The position numbers were made by a program, and so were the translations under genes. Shown here in pieces: positions 53,902-64,000 of a stretch of 64,000 nt of DNA. How positions within the stretch are numbered: position 1 is the stretch's first letter; each line of letters begins with the position of its first letter. The notes beneath the pieces were generated by a model. It saw nothing but the letters and a program-made list of their open reading frames with translations, did not search any database and was not told the DNA's origin. Location of the stretch: positions 50,854,509-50,918,508 of the forward strand of contig OZ020618.1 in the NCBI GenBank assembly GCA_963971575.1, in the 5' to 3' direction. Origin of the DNA: Liopterus haemorrhoidalis (lineage: Eukaryota; Arthropoda; Insecta; Coleoptera; Dytiscidae).

Positions 53902-54056
53902 GGTTACAAAAACAGTACTATGAAAACGCGTCTATATCAGTCGAACACCTAAATCAGACTGAACAATATTGCACTAGATAGTTGCATAAACATGTCAAGA
54001 CTTGTCTGGCACCAATAACATTGCCTATATGTTCTGCGTAATTTAATTATAGCACA

Positions 54057-54376
54057 ATTCTGTCTGTCTGTCTGTCTGCCTGTCGGTCCGTGTACATGTG
54101 CAGAGCAAATTCGGCTAAAAGGATTTTTATGAAACTTCATATTTAAGCTTTTGGCATCGGTTGACTAGAAATGGGAGTTTACTCGTGACGGTTTTAAAAT
54201 TTTTGCGAATATTTCACAACAGAGATATATTTCGAAAAATTGTATTTAACAAAATTTGCTGTAAAAGCAATAACTAACAACTTTAATTTGTGACATTTTT
54301 TGATAAAGCAGCATAAATTAAACAAGTATTTTGTGATGGCAGTCGGTCCTGTGGTGGCCACAGCTGATTTTTTTTA
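54057..54376 (+). repeat. Family A repeat, 3' part starting at the microsatellite
   Basis: It starts within (TCTG)n at 54059, then GTACATGTGCAGAGCAAATT, GGCATCGGTTGACTAGAAAT and GCAGTCGGTCCTGTGGTGG to CCACAGCTGATTTTT. The 5' half is absent: truncation again falls at the microsatellite. Confidence 0.85.
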
Positions 54377-55515
54377 GATACGTTTAATAGCTTTTTTTTT
54401 GAATTTATAAATATATTGTTATTATTATTATCGTTTTATTTTCCGAAGCGTCAGCCGAAATTCAGTGCCAATGTGCACATTATTATTTTTTTTTTAATTC
54501 TGAAATTGTAAAAAATGAATAATAATAATTGAATTGTATAATATCCACAATTCGTGATAAAAAAAAAAAACTTCACTGCCTTGTTATACATTTTTTTTTT
54601 TTTTAATGTGCAAGCCTCCAATACAGACGCCGTTTCACATAAGAAGAATTCCATACAATAACGAAGATAAAAAAAATCACCGAAGAGTTTAGTACTAGAA
54701 CGAAATGATATACCTATTCTACGTCAACATGTTTTAGGCATAATACGTCCATTTTATTTTGCAATATAGCACCTAATAATTTGTTTCTGGCAGTTCCGAA
54801 CTATCCATCATTCTCAGTCGTCCAACTATCCCTCAATTCAGATTAGTTCGAATAATCAAAACTATGTACTTCCTTAAACAATTTTTGATTGATAATTATA
54901 TTTGTACTTTTCAAATAATCTTCAAAAATGATGGATCACTATTTATTTTGCTAATAAACAATGATTCAATATAAGTTTTATCTTTTTGGTAGACAGTTTG
55001 ACCTGTGCCTGTAGGTGAGTAATTTAAAACAACATAACTCATCCAAATTTAGGATCACAGTAGGCATTCTATACCACATTAAAGACCAATCAGTGGCGCA
55101 CTTAAACAATTTCTTACAAATCTAATATATAAATAAATGGTATACCCCACGGCACTGTTTTTCAAAGATTTATATCCCTGTAATAAAATTTGTCTGATTC
55201 TAGATAAGATTCTTGAATTCAATTATGTAACTGGTGAATTATTGAAGTAATTTGAAGCTCGGAGCGATCATGTACGGACGATCTATGTTACATATATTAA
55301 TTTTTTGCTAACATGTGAAATGTATTTTGTAATATAATTATTATTTATAACATATATTAAAGGATTTAACGGTGATTTTATTGATCGGTTTTTGATCAAA
55401 TTAATAAGTGGTTTAATAAGTGATCATCTGCTTTAAACTGGAATGTATAGAAATTTATACTTGAAAGTTTTCATTTAGGAGATTTCAATGGTTAGTTAAG
55501 ACACAAACCTTAATA
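54377..55515. other. Gene-free stretch
   Basis: Poly-A and poly-T rich; no feature recognised. Confidence 0.45.
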
Positions 55516-55518
55516 GTT

Positions 55519-55629
55519 AGAGAGCGTCAGTCTAGACCTTAATGTTTTTTAATCCTGTTAAATTAGTACAATAAGATTTCCATTAAGAAAGAATTAAACG
55601 TATTAAGACCTAGATTGTCCGCTCTCTAC
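55519..55629. mobile_element. Small imperfect foldback
   Basis: AGAGAGCGTCAGTCTAGACC pairs, with mismatches, with the complement of CCTAGATTGTCCGCTCTCT. The next bases CTTAAT are also paired. It looks like an old MITE of about 111 bp. Confidence 0.45.
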
Positions 55630-55769
55630 TACTAATTAGACTGCGGCCAATCTAGGATTGAATACATTTTAAACCTATTCATTTTAATTGTAAAAAAAAT
55701 GATCAGATTCATTTCAAAAGTCGAAATATGACGTTTCATAAAAATTCGTTTAACCAAATTCTCTACACG

Positions 55770-55865
55770 TGTCCATAGATCAACAGATTTAAACCTGAGA
55801 CCTTAGCAATGCAGGGCAATTGCGTTACCACTAGCCAACGCCAGTCGGCGATTGTTAATTTTGTA
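55770..55865 (-). repeat. tRNA-derived SINE or tRNA pseudogene
   Basis: On minus: GTTGGCTAGTGGTAACGCAA (A box) and CTCAGGTTTAAATCTG (B box), with about 45 bases between them. It does not close into a cloverleaf with a matching acceptor stem. Confidence 0.5.
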
Positions 55866-56074
55866 TGATAAACATTAAATCTACGAGCTGACAATATAGC
55901 GTTTGATCTGGCAACATTTGGGACGCGGGACTTAAAGGAGCGGCAGATGAACATGTGGTACGCCTTCAGTACGAGTTTGAACTCACTAGAGTAATTTTGT
56001 TGTCCGCAGCGATTTTTTTCGTTAGAGTTTTTTCTAGTACGTTCTAAAAATAAGTGACATTCATTTCGAGCAAC

Positions 56075-56750
56075 AGTGTGCTACCAGGTTGTGCTTCAGG
56101 CCTTGGCACAGTGCAACGGAAATTTTTCCAAAACTTCAGCAGGCCTACGGAGACAGTGTTTTGTCAAGGACCCAGGTTTTTTGGTGGTTTAAGGCATTTT
56201 TAGAAAAAAGAGAGTTGATTAAAGATGAATCACGCAGCGGAAGGCCTTCATCTTCAAGAACCAATGAAAATGTCGACAGAATCAATCAGATCGTCGGTTG
56301 ACAATCAGAATGATCGGGGAAGAGTTGAATTTGACACTACCGTTCATCAGATTTTGACCAATGAATTAGAGATAACAATGCGCCTTGTCACACAGCATTT
56401 TCAATAAACGAGTTTTTTGCCAGTAGAAACATTCTTGTGGCTCCTCAGCCTCCTTATTCGCCTGATTTGAGTCCTTGTGACTGTATCCTCTTCCCAAGAT
56501 TGAATTCAAGGGACGTCATTTTGGGACACTCGAAAACATTCAAACATCTGTAACTGACCAGCTGAAAGCTATTGTAGTATCCGAGTTCCAACACTGCTAT
56601 GGGGATTAGAAGAACCGTCTCCAGCCCTGTGTGGCTTCCCAAGGAAGTTATTTTGAGGGAGACAATATTGAATTGTAATTCTATTCGAAAACAATTTAAA
56701 AAATTAAAAATTAAAAAAATCAGACCGGTTACATAATTTACACACCTCGT
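56075..56750 (+). pseudogene. Mariner transposase remnant, same family as 6.46 kb
   Basis: The N-terminal part KLQQAYGDSVLSRTQVFWWF and DESRSGRPSSSRTNENVDRI is a mariner helix-turn-helix. VHQILTNELEITMRLVTQHF follows, and after a large deletion there is VAPQPPYSPDLSPCDC and DQLKAI-like sequence on +. The right end TTACATAATTTACACACCTCG is followed by TA (56751-56752) and equals the end at 6461. The catalytic core is deleted. Confidence 0.82.
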
Positions 56751-56752
56751 AT

Positions 56753-57535
56753 GGTGTGTACCTTGCACTTAAGTGATTATTGAAGGGCTTTCACAAATTG
56801 TATTTTTCCATTTTCTCTAGTTCAACTTTTTCACAGAGTTAATTCATTGCTTATTCAGTAATATAAACTAACCATTACAACTAATTATTCTTGTACTAAA
56901 CATTACAATTTATTTAATTTAAATATTAATATAAAATTCAAATTACACTAAATTACATCTTAAATATTAATAAGTTATCTTTAAAACTATTAATTAAAGA
57001 TTTCACTAAACATAACAGTTTATAAATGACTTAATAAATTTTTAAACATTAATTAACAAGCTAGATATTTTTATAGCCATCAAATTGCAATAAATCTTTG
57101 CAAATTTTACGATGAACATCTTAAGAATTTATTGAGAATGCTGTTTATTTATCATTTAGCTTCTGTGAGAATTACCTTGTGATATTTTAAATTTGTAGTT
57201 CCCAATACATTTATGTATTATCTGGGATCAATACAAATAAATTTTACTTGAAGGTAGTTGTCTGGAAAATATGTAAATGTGTAATAAGATAGAAGGAAAA
57301 TGATTTCTGATATGTTCGAAGATATAAAATGCAGCACAAAATATCAAGGTAGGCTATGTTCGGGGACCAATCGCTGGAGTTTACTGGAATACGTCCGCGT
57401 GGTTATTTTGCAGTACTGTTCTGCGCTCTATTTTCAGCATCAGCATTCAGGCGATTTCTGTACGCCCTAGGTGTGTGGCGTATTTTTGGATTCCTAAATA
57501 TCCGATCTAATTGATTTTGAGCGTTGAACTAATTT
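56753..57535. other. Gene-free stretch
   Basis: AT-rich; nothing recognised. Confidence 0.45.
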
Positions 57536-57539
57536 CTGC

Positions 57540-58515
57540 TTGTTCTTTTGACGTATATAACATCATGAGATATGTGCTAACGAGGAACAACAGGGAAAAG
57601 CAATACACTAAGCAAAACGAGAAACTATTACTAAAACTACTTGATGATGCTCGGAAAAGGGGGAGGAAGGAGAAATAAAGTAAGATGGTAATGGTCAGAA
57701 AGAGAAATAAAATTTTCGAAGAAGTGAAGAGTACCAAGAAAGACAAAACAGAATAGACAAAACAAGATACAATGAAGACTATCAGAAGATAAAAGGCGAA
57801 ACATTACTAAGATACTTGAGAGACAATAACAGACACGAGAAGACGATTGCCAGATTCAGATGCGGGAACGAGGCGGCAGCCAATCAATTTTGGAGGGATG
57901 AAGAAGAGAAGAAGTGCCGGACATGTAGAGAACAACCAGACACCTAGAATCACTTAAGATGCTGTCCAGAAATAGGGGAAGAGACAGAACGACACCAGGA
58001 TATATTGTGACAGAGGAAATGATTAAGGACAAGCTGAGAGTGGGTGCCGGAGCGAGGCAGTGAAATATAAGGAGAAAGGGAAGAGAATAGAAAAATACTG
58101 AGGGAATGCTGGGAAAAAAGAATGAAGGAAGAGCAAAAACACAAATTGTCGGCATGGGGAGAGACAAGAAGAGAGTACCTTTGGAGGTGTGGAATGGACA
58201 TAATAGAAACAGAGAGAAAAATAAACGGAGAAACAGATATAGTAAAAGAATTGGAAGGAGGGATAAAGTGGTACAGGAGCAGTCAAAAAGAAAATAAAAT
58301 CATCAAGTTTCTAAAAGAAGCCTCGATAAAATTTAGCATATATACCATAATATATTATCGTATCGTCATATCCACAAAATGTATCAAAATTACTGTAAAA
58401 CCTATAAATGTAACTAAACAAATATGTATCAAATGTAAAATAATGTAAACCAATGTCCCGAGGTGCTAATAACCAAGTTGTTGGAGCACCCCTAAATAAA
58501 CCAATTTAAAAAAAA
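57540..58515 (+). pseudogene. Non-LTR retrotransposon 3' end with tail
   Basis: RYNEDYQKIKGETLLRYLRD, then TIARFRCGNEAAANQFWRDE and CRTCREQPDT, a stop and HLRCC form the CxxC...H..C zinc-knuckle tail of the ORF2 family seen at 20.04 kb. Further frames include CWEKRMKEEQKHKLSAWGET and REYLWRCGMDIIETERKIN. Non-coding 3' sequence ends AATAAACCAATTTAAAAAAA (58494-58513), a poly-A-like retrotransposon tail. The 5' part with reverse transcriptase is missing. Confidence 0.8.
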
Positions 58516-58716
58516 TGTCAAAAATGTTTAGAGGATTTTTTTTTTTTTTTTTCTTCAACGCAGATTTTAATAACAAGATTCTTTAGGGGCAACGGGAGTG
58601 TTATAAGGTTGAAATCTTTTACTTAACAGCAAAAATTAAAGAAAAGAAATTACTCCTCTCTGTTTAATGCAGTTTTGATTAAGATATAAGATTATATTGT
58701 GTTCTACTTGAAATTG

Positions 58717-58772
<56 letters not shown>

Positions 58773-61700
58773 TAGTATAGATTTGAAAAATTTCTTAATT
58801 CTATGAAATGTAATATTTTGTTATACTTATTGCCCTTTAAGTCTTAATAAAAATGGTATACCCGCCACTGTGCTATTACCAATTCAAGTATGCTTTTCAT
58901 TTTGTGTTTTAGATAAAAATTCAGGTATGCAAAGCAATTCTGCATATCATCACGGATCAAATCCTTTTTCGGATTTGAATGCTTGTTCGTCTCAAAGCAT
59001 GGAATTAAAACGCCCCAACTGTCTTCAGTACTTCAATATAACAGACATAACACGTATAGATTAATAAGCTATTAAAACTCAAATCATACGGAAGATTTTT
59101 TTTAATTAGTTCTAAAAAAAATACACAATAGTGTAATATATATTATATAAAAAAAATCTTTGTTGGTGGTCGATTTAAGATAAAATTTACATGTCTATAG
59201 TATGAAATTATACTGATATTAAAATAATGAATTAAAAATTGTTTTCTTTTTAATTCATTATTTTCACAAATAATGTAAATTATGTCTTTAAAAAAAATTA
59301 TCGTGATCTCAAAACGCGTTAAACGATTAAGGTCCTAAATTTTTTCTAGATTAAATAAACTACGAAGAATCCAAAAATTTCAACCACAGGCCAGGTTTTG
59401 TATAAATTAGTAGCTGAACTACATGCTAAATTACTAAATTTATTAATAAGCCAATATTATATTAAATCCCTCGTACATTGTCCTCAAATCGTATATTTTA
59501 GCACTGAGATAGATCTGGAACTGATGCTACTACATATTAGATTAGTTTTAGGTAACAAAAAGTTGGTAATTATTAGTAATGAAAGAGAGAGAGAAAAAGA
59601 GAAAAGGGATGATTGTTGGGCGTTGTTATGTGATTAATTCTAACCTACCAAATTTATTCAAATCCATACTGTATGATATATTTCTTTGTCTACTCTGACG
59701 AATTTACCTTTCAGTTCGGACTACGCCTTTTTCAAATGAATACTAACCCGCCTCTGTTAGATCATCAAACATTTCCGACAAGTTTCATATAGTGCATATA
59801 TGCATTACTGTTACATATTCTTCTATTTTAAGTTACAGCACTCTTCAGCATCTTTGCATTCTAACAAGAACAGTGAAAGTATTATTTTTCCGCATGTTCA
59901 AATAAAAATCAAATTCCACAACTCTTCAGATGCTAATCAATTATACCAGTTTCGCAAAACACAAATAAACTCATCAGAATTTACTTAAAACAGTTAATAT
60001 AGTTAAGTGTTCTTTTAAAAAATCCCGCATGGATATATTCGCTAGATTTTCGGACATTTTTTCATGCATCCACTTACAACTTCCTTGAGTACTATCAGTC
60101 GATCTCATTTACATCATCTTCTGTTAAGTGTCAGGCCTTTTCGTGTCTCAAAGAAAGGTAGAAAGTTCACTAATTTTTAGAGCTACCAGTTACGAGCTAC
60201 TTGAAATTTGTTTCACATAACTGTCTTTAAACTTAAGGTTTGTAAATGTATCGGTTTTGATAAGATTATTTTGTAGTTTTTAATACTTTCTAAAAACCAA
60301 AACATCGTTACATCCATGTAATTATTTTATAAATTTATTACATATTCTAGAAAACGATATTCGTTGCCGATATTTATAAAACAAATTAAATGGTCTTTTA
60401 ATTTACCTTGTTATAACTAAGTGAATAGGTTAATTGGATATAGCACCTTCGGGCAATTTATGGTATGAAAAAATTGATTAAAAAATTAAACAAAGTGAAC
60501 CAAGATTTTTTTTAGTTAAATGTTTAACTTTTATTCATTAATGCAATTATGGCCTGAAACCAAAATACAAATAAAACTAACGTTGATTAAAAATGATATT
60601 TAAAACTGGGGCACTGGAATCTTTTATTACTTTCAAAATTTTTGATGTTCTAAGCTAAATATTAATGCTTCCTACGTTCAAAAAATATAGTTATGCCAAT
60701 TTTATTCGATCTTCGACGTCCTTCCGTTCCCAAACAATCATCTTGCCGATCTTCCCAGTCTCTTGGACCCAAATTTAGTTCCGATATAGCAGCAATATTT
60801 TTGCGCTCTTTTTTCTTCTTCTGTTTCATCTCCCAGTCATCAATTCCAGCATTTTTTTTAGAATTCTTCGCATGCAGCTAGAGATAATTGCTTCCCATTG
60901 AACGTTTCCACATTTATGTATCATTTTCATGCTGGTGTTAGAAGCGTGGAACAAGAAATTCAACCAATAAGATAGCTCTATTTTGAAAAAACCCGTACCA
61001 TGGTGTCGAAGGTGCGGTGTTACAAGCGCGATGTCGCAAGTTCAGAAATTTCAACTCTAGCGCTGGCCGCACCGTTGAAACCATAGAAACAGATATATTT
61101 TTTCTGAATAGTAAGATCTTTAGCGAGACACTTATATTAATTTCTTTAAAAAAATTAAAAAAACGTAAATTGATGTAGCGAAATAGCGACTTTTACAATG
61201 CTGTCGGCAGTCATAATGTTTATTATTATGGATTCGGTTTCAAATATCTGGTTTGCAGAAATGTCATGCAGTGGGTATACTAATAATACACCCCAACAGA
61301 AGGGGGCCAACAGAATCTTCATTCTAAACTGTGATGTCAAGTGAAAAAGATTGTGTATTAAATTCTTTTCTTGTAATTGAAGTAACTGTCTGTGTTTTTG
61401 TGTCTCATTTTTTGAAACAAGGTAAAATAATCTCCCTGTTGCCTTCTGTTTCTATGTATATATGGGACGTACCCACCATCGCTTTTCTTCATATCGCAAT
61501 AAGTCTAAATATGCATAAAAAGAGCTAGACGTATCCTTCGATTTGATGACATATTTAATGAAATTGAATAACCGTTTACTCCAAATAATTGTATAAACTT
61601 TTAGGTTAGATTTGGGTTAGGTTAGGATACAAATGTTGTCAAAACCGAAAACGTCACTTATCACGCCTCCAACCCCACCATGAAATTCGAACTTGTAAAT

Positions 61701-61880
61701 ATAACACCACGCCTCTCACGCCTTTGACACTACCATAAAAATGATGCATTAAGTGCCGATTTATTCAGACCATTTGTTTTTTTTTTTGTTTTTTTTTTTC
61801 TCTCAAATTTATTTATTTTTATATTTGCCCAATATTAAACAAATTTTAATTCATGCGTAAATACTCCTTTCAAGTTTGCG
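58516..61880. other. Long gene-free stretch
   Basis: A (TA)n run lies at 58718-58764, and a perfect 18-bp hairpin (AAAATAATGAATTAAAAA with its complement) at 59219-59262. A weak minus-strand reading at 60.70-60.88 kb (ELNLGPRDWEDRQDD) may be an old retrocopy. No gene is supported. Confidence 0.45.
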
Positions 61881-61885
61881 TTATA

Positions 61886-62047
61886 GATCGGGAGCTCATG
61901 ACAGTTTATGGCCTCCGATTTCATGCAGCTATACCCCTGCACGCTTCCCGGTTATATGGAAAATTGCATTTCCACTTTTTTGCAAATCTCCTACAAAAGG
62001 AATGCTGTATGAAATTGGAGACCATAAACTGTCATGAGCTCCCGGTC
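61886..62047. mobile_element. 162-bp MITE related to the 749-bp element
   Basis: GATCGGGAGCTCATGACAGT and the complement of ACTGTCATGAGCTCCCGGTC are flanked by TA (61884-61885, 62048-62049). The inverted repeat extends through TTATGGYCTCC and ATTTCAT. It is the same family as 26744-27492, without the long interior. Confidence 0.88.
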
Positions 62048-62730
62048 TATTAAGGGTCCTCACAACATTGGAGTACCTCGAAAAGGTGTAATATATACAT
62101 TTTTTTTAAGAGCTCTATCCAAGCGAATAAGATTAATATCTCAGTTGTCCATGAACTCCAGTCTTAAACAATAAAACATAAATCAGCCTAATTGTTTAAT
62201 TGTGAGCCTAACAAGTTAAAATTTGCAACATGTGTATGAGAAGCATTCGAAATCTGAATTATGTAGCGCATCTTTGCAGTTTTGAAATAGTAACAATTAC
62301 ATAACTAAGATGACACAGATGTTTCGAATAAAAGTTTTAGACAGCAAAATTAATGACCAGACTTGTCAAGTTAATTAATATATGAGTTAACTGCTTTGTT
62401 AATTATTGCAAGGACATTGGAAATAGAAATAAACAAGAATACACCAAGTTTACATGCCTCAAAACACGTCAAGAGAAAGTCATCGCGAAATTAAGCGCAC
62501 TGGGAAAAATACAAAAAAAAAATGGTACCAGGAATGTCACCCTACGAAAATTAGTAAAATCTTATACTTTTGTATTAAAAAAATATTCATATTCGGTGAT
62601 TGTGTACCTATTAGTACCTTTTATAATCGCTTGCTAATGCCATGTCTTCCATCGCCATCACAAAGCACTTGTATAAAATACATTCTAGCAGAAGTAGAAA
62701 TAACTTGGTCTAATATTTTCTAACAGAGAT
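62048..62730. other. Gene-free stretch
   Basis: Nothing recognised. Confidence 0.45.
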
Positions 62731-62731
62731 T

Positions 62732-62888
62732 ATCAATGGGATTCCGAAAACTTACATTAGTTCACGCCGGTGTGAAATTTGAAAAGAACCAATCACTTTG
62801 CAGATATTTTGAAATAAACGTTTTCAATTGGTTCTTTTCAAATGTCACTCCGGCGTGAACTAACGTTAGATTTCGGAATCTCATTGAT
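62732..62888. mobile_element. 157-bp MITE with ~60-bp arms
   Basis: ATCAATGGGATTCCGAAAAC, TTAGTTCACGCCGGTGTGA and TTTGAAAAGAACCAAT on the left are matched in inverse order on the right with a few changes. The arms occupy most of the unit. Confidence 0.8.
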
Positions 62889-62934
62889 TATTTATCATGA
62901 CCATGGAAACGTTACATATAAGTGTGAATAATTT

Positions 62935-63406
62935 GACACTTAGAAAAACGTCTCAAATAAAAGTTATTAGTTATTGCATTTATAGCAACTTTTGTTAAAT
63001 AAATTTTTTCGAAATATTTTTATGTTGCGAACTTCTTAATATTCGCAAAAATCTTAAAATTGACACGAGTAAACTCCCATTTCTAGTCGACTGATTTTTA
63101 CCAAAAGTTACCAACTCCTGCCATTGATGTCAAAAGCTTAAATATACAGTTTCATAAAAATCCTTCTAGCTGAATTTGCTCTACACGTGTACACAGACAG
63201 TCAGACAGACAGACAGACGGACGGACGGACAGACGGACGGACGGACAGACGGACGGACGGCAGACTGACCGACAGACATCATGCTAAAAATAGTCAAAAC
63301 GTTATGTAGGGACCTCAATTCGTGGAGATCCGTCGAAATCTCGAAATGTCAAAATTGGTATGATCACAATACTTCCCTTATATATGTTGGCGGTCGGTAA
63401 AAATAT
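62935..63406 (-). repeat. Family A repeat, minus
   Basis: It ends TATATGTTGGCGGTCGGTAA, with GACA/GACG microsatellite at 63187-63280, and AATTTGCTCTACACGTGTAC just before it. The terminal GTCCTGTGGTGG tail is missing. Confidence 0.85.
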
Positions 63407-63505
63407 GATAATTTTGAAAAGAAGCAGGCGGCAAGAGGTTATTGGTCAGATTCAATCTTTCACAATTTATAATATTCCAAAAATATGGATGCCCAGTTCG
63501 TTCGA

Positions 63506-63548
63506 TCACAATACCACCCTTATATATGTTGGCGGTCGGTAAAAATAA
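63506..63548 (-). repeat. Family A terminal fragment, minus
   Basis: GATCACAATACCACCCTTAT then GTTGGCGGTCGGTAAAAAT. It is only the first ~40 bp of the family, 100 bp beyond the previous copy. Confidence 0.8.
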
Positions 63549-63559
63549 ATGGAGGGTAG

Positions 63560-63835
63560 AGGGAGAAAAACCCGTTACCGGACAACGACCTTCCGGTTAT
63601 GAGAATCCCGTGTCTCCCTGGTAAAATTTCGTTTCATGGAAAATGTACAACGCCCCTAAATGTGAATACGAAGAACTACAGAATGTTGAGCATATTTTAA
63701 GCTGTGTTCAAGCACTACACAGAATACAATAATTTGAAAAATATATCAGAAAACGTCGACAGAATAAATTATTGAACTGAGAAGAGAATTTAGTTGACAG
63801 AAGAGAAAAAGAAATGGGACCCAGGGAATGAAAAT
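63560..63835 (+). pseudogene. Possible non-LTR C-terminal fragment
   Basis: MYNAPKCEYEELQNVEHILS and CVQALHR resemble the C.C.....V.HIL..C motif at the end of non-LTR ORF2 proteins. It is short and isolated. Confidence 0.4.
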
Positions 63836-64000
63836 AGTTCTCAAGATTAATTATATTGAGAATCATGACGCGTAAGTGGCGCATAAGGCATAGAAGTTAA
63901 AATAAAAAAGACTATATATATTTAACATTATTGTACTTTCCCTTATTACCATCTCACAAATTTAAACAGCGTATCAAATTGATAGCCGTGATTTAGTAAT

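Noticed and set aside
57507..58286. Minus-strand frames rich in Phe/Leu/Ser
   Set aside because: Shadows of the + strand non-LTR tail with zinc-knuckle motifs and a poly-A-like 3' end.
59398..59637. 79-codon + frame ending in a Glu/Arg/Lys run
   Set aside because: The charged end is a GAGA simple repeat; no recognisable domain or splice partners.

Overview
This is an AT-rich, intron-rich, transposon-saturated animal sequence, almost certainly insect. Host evidence is a pro-resilin gene (elastomeric YGAPG and GYPSG repeats around an RR-2 chitin-binding domain, with a TATA box and an arthropod TCAGT initiator) and an insect-type secreted serine protease. No bacterial-type operons, rRNA or intact tRNA genes were seen. 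A beetle is my guess from the resilin and repeat style, not a demonstrated assignment.

Layout. 1-6.3 kb: the 3' part of a trypsin-like serine protease on + (exons 1138-1442, 3501-3652, 5924-6091). The catalytic-His exon lies outside the window or is missing. Its introns are full of dispersed repeats, including a 565-bp element with ~112-bp near-perfect inverted repeats. 6.4-10 kb: three mariner elements, one nested in another. 10-20 kb: decayed repeats, a Penelope-like GIY-YIG endonuclease remnant, a Penelope-type hammerhead-like motif, an internally inverted repeat-encoded protein, and hAT and pogo/Tigger fragments. 21.0-29.45 kb: the complete six-exon pro-resilin gene, which encodes a predicted 470-residue protein. 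Its introns hold a SINE, an RTE tail, a foldback element, a 749-bp MITE and a Stowaway-like mariner with a plant-type transposase tail. 30.1-36.9 kb: a dispersed GTCT-containing repeat (family B) interrupted by about 31 copies of a 156-bp satellite. The satellite sits inside what looks like a mobile unit, because a two-monomer version with the same two flanks occurs inverted at 40.0-40.55 kb. 37-64 kb: no convincing host gene. It holds non-LTR 3' ends, hAT, Harbinger and mariner MITEs, tRNA-derived SINEs, an unclassified 1.44-kb inverted-repeat element at 48.7-50.2 kb, and several copies of a GTCT-microsatellite repeat (family A) that I tentatively read as Helitron/DINE-like.

Only two host genes are supported. 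They are on the same strand about 15 kb apart, and nothing suggests a shared pathway: one is a secreted protease, the other a structural cuticle elastomer. The rest records repeated nesting of mobile DNA. Transposon superfamilies were assigned from terminal repeats, target duplications and short protein motifs read by eye; no database search was run. Splice sites were chosen by GT/AG, reading phase and protein continuity.
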